Of a DNA stretch of 64,000 nucleotides, positions 58,999 through 64,000 are shown piece by piece; position 1 is the stretch's first letter, and every line of letters begins with the position of its first letter. The DNA lies in the NCBI GenBank assembly GCA_037157805.1, contig CP089983.1, positions 12,191,001-12,255,000 of the forward strand, in the 5' to 3' direction. The DNA comes from Sorangiineae bacterium MSr11367. Its GTDB lineage: Bacteria; Myxococcota_A; Polyangia; Polyangiales; Polyangiaceae. A model generated the notes under the pieces. That model was not told where the DNA came from, searched no databases, and worked only from the letters and a program-made list of their open reading frames with translations. The position numbers were made by a program, and so were the translations under genes.

Positions 58999-59071
58999 CG
59001 AAGGGGGCAGGGGAGCCCCGAACGGCGAAACGCTTTTGCTACCAAGGCAAAGCGCTGTATTTGGGAAAGCC

Positions 59072-60568
59072 ATGCCCCTGTCCCTATCGATCCGCTCGGC
59101 GCAACCTTTGGAACTGGAGACGGACCTCACCGTTTTCGGTGTTTGGGCGTTTGATCCGTCCAAAAAACTCCCCGACGCCATCAAGGATGTCGACGAAGCC
59201 CTGGGTGGGGGGCTCCTGGCACTCCTCAAGAAGGAGGAATTCTCAGGCAAGCCGGACCAAAGCCTGTCCGTGCCCGCCTTGGGCCGGGTTCCCACGGGTC
59301 GCATCGTCTTTCTCGGGCTCGGCGAGCGCGCCAACGTCAAAGATCCCGCCACCCGGACCTTTGCCGCCAAGGCGGGCCGCGCAGCGGTGGCCGACAAGGC
59401 GAAGTCCCTCGTGGTCGTCCTCCCCGACGGCCTCGAGAAATACCTCCGCGCCGTGGGCGAGGGCATCGAGCTCGGCACCTACCGATTCACCAAGTACCTG
59501 ACCGGCGACCGCCGGCCCAAGGAATCCCTGGAGACCGTCACCTTCGTCGCGGGCAAAAAAGCCCCGGCCGACGCCAAGAAGGAAATCGCGCTCGGTCAGA
59601 AGATCGGCCAGGCCGTCAACCTCACGCGCGACCTGAGCAACGAGCCTTCGAACATCCTCACCCCCGCCGCCCTCGCCGCCGAGGCGCAAAAGGTGGCCAA
59701 GGCGAACGGCCTCAAGATCGAGGTGTTCGACTACAAGGAAATCCAGAAGCGCGGCATGCACCTGCTCGACGCTGTCGGCCGCGGCAGCGCCAACGAACCG
59801 CGTTTCGTGCACATCTCGTACACGCCCAGCAAGAAGGCGAAGAAGAAGCTCGTCTTCGTCGGCAAGGGCATCACCTTCGACACCGGCGGCATCAGCATCA
59901 AACCCGCCGCGGGCATGGGCGAGATGAAGCACGACATGTCCGGAGCCGCCAACATGGTGGGCCTCATGGCGGCCGTCGCGGCCATCAAGCCGAACGTGGA
60001 AGTCCACGCCCTGCTGGCCTGCGCGGAAAACATGCCCGACGGCAATGCCTACCGCCCCGGCGACGTGTGGCCCTCCCTCGACGGCAAGAGCGTCGAGATC
60101 ATCAACACCGACGCCGAAGGCCGCCTCGTTCTTGCCGACGCCCTCGCCTATGCCGCCAAGCTCGAGCCCGATCTGCTCGTCGACAATGCCACCCTCACCG
60201 GTGCGTGCATCGTGGCGCTCGGCAACACCTACTCGGGCTGGTTCGCCAACAGCGAGGACGCCGCGCATGAATTCTCTGGGGCGCTCAAGGCTTCCGGCGA
60301 GCAAATGTGGCGCATGCCCCTCATCGAGGACCTGCGCGATCAATTGAAGAGCGACAGCGCCGATCTGAAGCACATGGGCGATCGCTCGGGCGGCTCCATC
60401 ACCGCGGCGCTCTTCCTTCGCGAGTTCATCGGCAAGACGAAGAACTGGGTCCACGCCGACATCGCAGGCCCGGCCACCTCGGATCGCGCCAGCGGCTGGA
60501 ACCCCAAGGGGGCGACCGGCCACGGCGTTCTCACCTTCGTGTCCCTCATCGAGCACGCGGCGAAGTAG
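59072..60568 (+). CDS. pepA: leucyl aminopeptidase (M17)
   Basis: The 498-residue di-metal peptidase removes N-terminal residues from peptides. M17 hallmarks: GQAVNLTRDLSNEPSNILTP, VGKGITFDTGGISIKPAAGM, MKHDMSGAANMVG, NTDAEGRLVLADAL (residues 345-358, the catalytic signature) and LTGACIVALGN. Length is normal. ATG 59072 is chosen. A weak hairpin at about 59031-59054, in the 73 bp after the monooxygenase, may end the siderophore operon. A ttcA gene follows 24 bp downstream on the same strand. Confidence 0.96.
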   Translation: MPLSLSIRSAQPLELETDLTVFGVWAFDPSKKLPDAIKDVDEALGGGLLALLKKEEFSGKPDQSLSVPALGRVPTGRIVFLGLGERANVKDPATRTFAAKAGRAAVADKAKSLVVVLPDGLEKYLRAVGEGIELGTYRFTKYLTGDRRPKESLETVTFVAGKKAPADAKKEIALGQKIGQAVNLTRDLSNEPSNILTPAALAAEAQKVAKANGLKIEVFDYKEIQKRGMHLLDAVGRGSANEPRFVHISYTPSKKAKKKLVFVGKGITFDTGGISIKPAAGMGEMKHDMSGAANMVGLMAAVAAIKPNVEVHALLACAENMPDGNAYRPGDVWPSLDGKSVEIINTDAEGRLVLADALAYAAKLEPDLLVDNATLTGACIVALGNTYSGWFANSEDAAHEFSGALKASGEQMWRMPLIEDLRDQLKSDSADLKHMGDRSGGSITAALFLREFIGKTKNWVHADIAGPATSDRASGWNPKGATGHGVLTFVSLIEHAAK

Positions 60569-60592
60569 TCTTTCCGTAGTATTGGAGTAGCC

Positions 60593-61465
60593 GTGGTCGA
60601 CGTCGTCACATTGGAAAAGAAGCTCTCGCGCGCCGTGGGGCGCGCCGTGGGCGATTTCAACATGATCGCCGAGGGCGATCGCATCCTGGTGGCCGTCAGC
60701 GGCGGCAAAGACAGCTACACGATGCTGCACCTTCTCCGTCAGTTGGCGGAGAAGGCGCCGGTGAACTTCGAGCTCGAGGTGGTGAACATCGATCAGGGCC
60801 ACCCCGGCTACCCGGCCGATGTCCTGCACGACTACATGAAGCGGGAAAACTACCGCTTCACCATGATCGAGGAGGACACCTACTCGATCGTCACCGAGAA
60901 GATCCCCGCCAACAAGACGTTCTGCTCGCTCTGTTCGCGGTTGCGGCGCGGCATCCTTTACCGGGTCGCCACCGAACTTCGCTGCAACAAGATCGCGCTG
61001 GGCCACCACCGCGACGACGTCATCCAGACCTTCTTTCTCAACCTGATGTTCGCCGGCCAGCTCGCCGCGATGCCGCCCAAGCTGGTCGCCAGCTCCGGCC
61101 ACATCGTGCTGCGCCCCCTTTTGTACTGCGCCGAAGACGACATCGCGGCCTTCGCCGAGGCCAAGCAGTTTCCCATTTTGCCGTGCGATCTCTGCGGCTC
61201 GCAAGACAACCTGCAGCGCAAGGTCGTGGGCCGCATGATCGACCAGATGGAGCGCGAGCGCCCCGGCATGAAGGCGAGCTTTCTCGCGGCGCTTCAAAAC
61301 GTGCGCCCCAGCCAGCTCCTCGACAAAGAACTCTGGGCCAAACTGGGGCTCGAAGCCGCGCGCGATCTGCCCGAGGCCGGCGCTTCTTCTGGCATGGGCG
61401 GTATGGGCGGCGGGGAGTCCTCCGGCGTGATTGCCCCGACGCGCCTCGTGCGGAACACCGGCTAG
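60593..61465 (+). CDS. ttcA: tRNA 2-thiocytidine biosynthesis protein TtcA
   Basis: The 290-residue ATP-dependent enzyme thiolates C32 of some tRNAs and carries an Fe-S cluster. Seen: PP-loop VAVSGGKDSYTML (SGGKDS at residues 36-41), CSLCSRLRRGILY (first CxxC), LGHHRDDVIQTFFLNLMFAG and LPCDLCGSQDNLQRKVVG with the third cluster cysteine. The C-terminal Gly/Met-rich tail (SSGMGGMGGGESSG) is not part of the core. GTG 60593 is the start, 24 bp after pepA. The next gene begins 16 bp downstream. Confidence 0.95.
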   Translation: MVDVVTLEKKLSRAVGRAVGDFNMIAEGDRILVAVSGGKDSYTMLHLLRQLAEKAPVNFELEVVNIDQGHPGYPADVLHDYMKRENYRFTMIEEDTYSIVTEKIPANKTFCSLCSRLRRGILYRVATELRCNKIALGHHRDDVIQTFFLNLMFAGQLAAMPPKLVASSGHIVLRPLLYCAEDDIAAFAEAKQFPILPCDLCGSQDNLQRKVVGRMIDQMERERPGMKASFLAALQNVRPSQLLDKELWAKLGLEAARDLPEAGASSGMGGMGGGESSGVIAPTRLVRNTG

Positions 61466-61481
61466 CTCGGGCAGGGTGCGC

Positions 61482-62201
61482 ATGCTCACGGGGGATCAAA
61501 AGCGGCCGCGGTTGTTCGAGCTCGGGTCCGTCGCGCAGGCCAGCGTCCCCGGAATTTACGCGTGGTTCGTCACCGTCGCGCCGACGGCCTGGTCGCGCGG
61601 CGCACCCCCCCTGGCGAAAGTGTTCGCCCTCGCCGGTCTCGTGTTTCTCATCGTCCCCGCGGTGCTCGAACCGCGCTGGCCGAGGGGCGCGCGCATCGCC
61701 TCGGTCTGGGGACTCGCCTCCACCAGCGTCATCGTCTGGGCTTTGTGCCCCACGGCACTGGGAACCTTTGGCTCCGTGCGGTTCGACACCGCGCGCGGCA
61801 TCACCGGCATGATCGGCTGGGGCCTGTTTGCCTACGCATCCGCCGCCCCCGCGGTGATCCGCAGCACGCCGTCCGGGGTCGAAAATGCCGCCCCCCTGAA
61901 ACCGCGCGGCCGTGTTCCGCGCGGCGGGAGCGTCTTCATCGTCATCGGCACCGTGCTGGCGACCGCGCTGCAATTCATCGGATGGCAGACCACGTCTTCC
62001 CCGGAGCGCGGCGTCCTGGTCCGACTCGCATGCTTGGCCCTCGGTTTGGGACTCATCGGGTCCGCAACGCAAATTGCGCTGGCCCGGCACCAGACGCGCA
62101 TGAAGGCCGCGTCGCGCCACCGGTTGCGCATCGTCATCCCGTGGGTTTTGGCGATCTTCCTCTTTGCCGTGGTCGGCTTCGTCTATCGCCTCACACGGTA
62201 G
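61482..62201 (+). CDS. six-helix membrane protein of unknown function
   Basis: The 239-residue product has about six hydrophobic helices (for example VFALAGLVFLIVPAVLEPRW, SVWGLASTSVIVWALCPTAL, FIVIGTVLATALQFIGWQT and WVLAIFLFAVVGFVYRLT). Short hydrophilic loops contain a Pro/Arg-rich stretch (VENAAPLKPRGRVPRGG). No transporter or enzyme motif was found. ATG 61482 was chosen over the in-frame GTG 61476. It is followed 27 bp later by a 58-residue membrane protein. Confidence 0.68.
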   Translation: MLTGDQKRPRLFELGSVAQASVPGIYAWFVTVAPTAWSRGAPPLAKVFALAGLVFLIVPAVLEPRWPRGARIASVWGLASTSVIVWALCPTALGTFGSVRFDTARGITGMIGWGLFAYASAAPAVIRSTPSGVENAAPLKPRGRVPRGGSVFIVIGTVLATALQFIGWQTTSSPERGVLVRLACLALGLGLIGSATQIALARHQTRMKAASRHRLRIVIPWVLAIFLFAVVGFVYRLTR

Positions 62202-62228
62202 CGGCGCCCCGTTGTATTCTGCGCGAGG

Positions 62229-62405
62229 ATGCATCTTTACGACGTCCTCGCGGTCGTGCTCCTGGTGCTCGGCGCCATCGCCTTCGTCCTAGGCGGTACG
62301 GCCCTCGCGCGCGCCGAAGATCTCACCGCGCTGTACTGGATGGTCGCGGGCCTCACCACCATGCGCGCCTCGGTCCAGATCGCGCGCTCGGGCGTGCGCG
62401 GATGA
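62229..62405 (+). CDS. 58-residue membrane protein
   Basis: A short gene with ATG 62229 and TGA 62403-62405. The product starts MHLYDVLAVVLLVLGAIAF and has one or two hydrophobic helices (about 5-26 and 33-46), ending VQIARSGVRG. GCGAGG just precedes the ATG. It sits between the six-helix protein and the roadblock protein, with 7 bp to the latter, so the three may be one operon. Codon use is gene-like throughout; no homologue is known to me. Confidence 0.6.
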   Translation: MHLYDVLAVVLLVLGAIAFVLGGTALARAEDLTALYWMVAGLTTMRASVQIARSGVRG

Positions 62406-62412
62406 TGCAGCC

Positions 62413-63105
62413 ATGATGTCCGACGAGGTTCGCATCATCTACGTGCGTCCCGGCCGAGCGCCGAGCGCCAACCCACCGCCGCCGCGCCCCAGGCGCGATC
62501 AGGAGAAGAGCCCCTTCTCCATCATTTTGGAGGAGCTCATCGAGCGCATCCACGGTGCGTACGCGGCCGCCCTCGTCGACCAGGAAGGGGAGTCGGTCGA
62601 CTACGCCGGCAGCATCCCGCCGTTCGACATCAAAATCGCCGCCGCGTCATGGCGCATCACGCTGGCGCATCTCGAAGCGGTCCGCGGCATCGGCAAGGCG
62701 GGCTTCATCTCCATTCGGACCACCTCGCAGACGATTTCGCTCTATGCGCTGCCCGACGGGTACGCCCTCGTCGTGCTCATGCGTCCCCGGGTCGGACTCG
62801 CGGGGACCGCGCGCGCATTTTCGGCCTGCGCGTACGCCTTGGCGAATGAAGCCGGCTGGCAACTCACCAGCGAAATCGCCCCTTGGTTTCCCGTCACCGT
62901 CGACTGCGACACGCGCAACCGGCCCATCCGCATCGTCTACGGCGGCTTGGCCGAACCCGTGGAAGTGCTCGGGATCCTCTCGGGAACCCAGTCGCGACTC
63001 ACGCGCCGCGAGCGGGGCTTTCGCATCCGCCTGGCGTCCGGCCCGGAAATCACCGTGGTCCGTGAGGCGACGGGCCACTGGTACGCAGAAGAGCGGTTCG
63101 GCTGA
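62413..63105 (+). CDS. roadblock/LC7-like domain protein
   Basis: The 230-residue protein has a basic/Pro-rich N-terminus (about residues 1-33) and then a roadblock/LC7-type domain: FSIILEELIERIHGAYAAALVD, EGESVDYAGSIPPFDIKIAAA, ISLYALPDGYALVVLMRPRVG. A second, less clear alpha/beta part follows with WQLTSEIAPWFPVTVDCD and ends EATGHWYAEERFG. Roadblock proteins regulate small Ras-like GTPases such as MglA in myxobacterial polarity, but no GTPase gene lies in the window, so the partner is unknown. ATG 62413 or 62416 is the start. Confidence 0.78.
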   Translation: MMSDEVRIIYVRPGRAPSANPPPPRPRRDQEKSPFSIILEELIERIHGAYAAALVDQEGESVDYAGSIPPFDIKIAAASWRITLAHLEAVRGIGKAGFISIRTTSQTISLYALPDGYALVVLMRPRVGLAGTARAFSACAYALANEAGWQLTSEIAPWFPVTVDCDTRNRPIRIVYGGLAEPVEVLGILSGTQSRLTRRERGFRIRLASGPEITVVREATGHWYAEERFG

Positions 63106-63518
63106 CCGCGTTTGCCACGAGATCGGCCTACTTCTCGAAAATCGGCCCACATTTCCCGGAATTGCGAAGAATCGACGCACCCGTAAAAGATTCCTCGTGA
63201 CTTCAAAGTCCGGCTGAGTAGATTCCGCCGTCCTTCCGGTGGCGTTCCCCCTGAAGAAACTCCGCAGCGTTTGTGCAGTAGGCTGCGGAGATCATTGGGA
63301 CAATCTGTGGAAAAGAAATCGCAAACGAAATGCTTGCGGTTCCCCACGAAGGGTCCTAGAAGAGCGCCTCCCCAACGGTTCACCTGCCGGTCCGCCGGTT
63401 TCGGGTGCCAAACCCGTTGAGGGGTCAATGCCACAGGCGACGCACTTCCACGGAGGTGCATCTCTGAAGTTCGGTTGGTCGAGCCGACAAAGAGTTTCCA
63501 AAAAGTTTCGAAAGAATC
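63106..63518. other. 413-bp region without a supported gene, upstream of the rRNA-type promoter
   Basis: No gene is supported; a 99-codon open frame (63239-63538) runs into the promoter and is probably spurious. The downstream end has A-rich blocks (near 63499-63516) that could act as an UP element for the promoter at 63519. Confidence 0.5.
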
Positions 63519-63546
63519 TTGACGGAAAAAAGCCCTGAGGTAGAGT
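63519..63546 (+). promoter_or_regulatory. probable rRNA-operon promoter
   Basis: TTGACG (63519-63524), a 16-bp spacer and TAGAGT (63541-63546), followed by GACC. A/T-rich tracts just upstream fit an UP element. It precedes the structured leader at 63547-64000. Confidence 0.6.
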
Positions 63547-64000
63547 GACCGTCCCGCTTCTCTCGAGGAGAAGCAGCCTCGCCACCGAGAAAAGCTTCTC
63601 GGTCCCGAAGCAAAAAGTCCTCGACAAGGAGAAACGGCTGAACTAAAAGGCCGCCTCCTCGAATCGACTCCGGAAAGTCACTTCGGTGACGCTACTGCGG
63701 GTCGGTTGGCTCTCGAGTTCTTCGGACACCGTAACGTCCGAGAGCTCCTCGAAAAGAGAGCAGACGAAAAGATTTTGGTTGACGAACCGAAACGCTGAAA
63801 CTAAGGTTCGCAGCCCCAAAGTGTCGGAGCAGCAGTGCTCCCTCGGTCCTTGAAAACTGAATCGTACGCTCGCTTTTGAATAAAGAAAGCGGGCTCCCGA
63901 GAGCACGAGGTCCGGTTCGCATCATCTCGATGCACCGTCGACCGAAGTGACTCTCAGAATCCGGGTAAAACCGGGTTCGTTTCTGACCAAAAGTCAGATC
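63547..64000 (+). ncRNA. probable rRNA-operon leader (16S gene lies beyond the window)
   Basis: The 454-bp leader is built of hairpins: GCTTCTC-TCGAG-GAGAAGC (63555-63573), CCGAGA/TCTCGG (about 63584-63602), and TCTGAC-CAAAA-GTCAGA (63982-63998) at the window edge. The stretch TTGAAAACTGAAT near 63850 is a phrase typical of rRNA leader and spacer antitermination regions. The boxed sequences cannot be assigned exactly, and the mature 16S start (usually near AGAGTTTGATC) is not reached, so this is an inference from structure and style. Confidence 0.5.

Noticed and set aside
63239-63538. A 99-codon frame before the rRNA-type promoter
   Set aside because: It runs through the promoter -35 and its UP tract, has no ribosome site and basic low-complexity composition.

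Overview
This is a GC-rich, densely coded bacterial chromosome segment. The gene content points to a myxobacterium (Myxococcota, probably the Sorangiineae/Polyangiales side). The signs are a CarD/CdnL-type RNA polymerase regulator, a Hanks-type Ser/Thr kinase, many Cys-lipidated proteins with Asp-Ala-Gly-rich tails, an AgmX/PglI-type TonB-like protein, a histone H1-like Lys/Ala-rich protein and a TonB-dependent receptor that carries its own TonB-like domain. This assignment rests on gene families, not on a marker-gene comparison. No CRISPR array, insertion sequence or tRNA gene was recognised.

Layout. 1-9.1 kb: housekeeping and envelope genes (end of a fumarylacetoacetate hydrolase-family gene, formylglycine-generating-like protein, cinA, a CxxCH lipoprotein, an HExxH lipoprotein, rpe, a GNAT protein, a cyclic-nucleotide sensor, two tandem NPQPIPPG lipoproteins, cdnL). 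9.6-14.1 kb: ppx, an OmpA-type lipoprotein, a histone-like protein and a large protein of unknown role. 14.3-16.3 kb: a three-gene RiPP-type operon (Cys-repeat lipoprotein precursor, DUF692/MNIO iron enzyme, DUF2063 partner). 16.3-31.3 kb: AgmX-like lipoprotein, Ser/Thr kinase with a Cys-rich lipoprotein, HNH nuclease, CxxxY-type CcmE, TPR protein, DUF4920 protein, SppA protease, nickel/cobalt-type transporter, Nudix, FHA, cyclophilin, CHAD, RNase J and ArsA-like ATPase. 31.3-36.2 kb: a NrtR-like regulator beside a nicotinate phosphoribosyltransferase homologue that has lost its catalytic motifs, a divergent P450/TetR pair sharing a perfect palindrome, and superoxide dismutase. 36.4-46.7 kb: two paralogous lipoproteins, PilZ, an RNase E/G with a very large insertion, an ABC exporter and two coupled CPA2-type antiporters.

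46.7-59.0 kb is the most coherent accessory block: a complete hydroxamate siderophore locus of the NRPS-independent (NIS) kind. Operon 1 encodes an MFS exporter, a GNAT-NIS synthetase fusion (the BibC arrangement of bisucaberin biosynthesis), a PepSY membrane protein, a 58-residue membrane protein, a TonB-dependent receptor and a large lipoprotein (the receptor/lipoprotein/PepSY trio resembles XusABC). Operon 2 encodes a PLP amino-acid decarboxylase, a second GNAT acyltransferase and an N-hydroxylating monooxygenase. Both operons have a TTGAC(A/G)-17-TA promoter with a similar GTGA/ATGA-N3-TCAC operator just downstream, so one iron-responsive repressor probably controls both. The expected pathway is lysine or ornithine to diamine, N-hydroxylation, N-acylation, condensation, export, then re-uptake and release of iron.

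59.0-64.0 kb: pepA, ttcA, small membrane proteins and a roadblock/LC7 protein, then about 0.9 kb without genes that ends in what looks like an rRNA-operon promoter and structured leader. The 16S gene itself would lie beyond the window.
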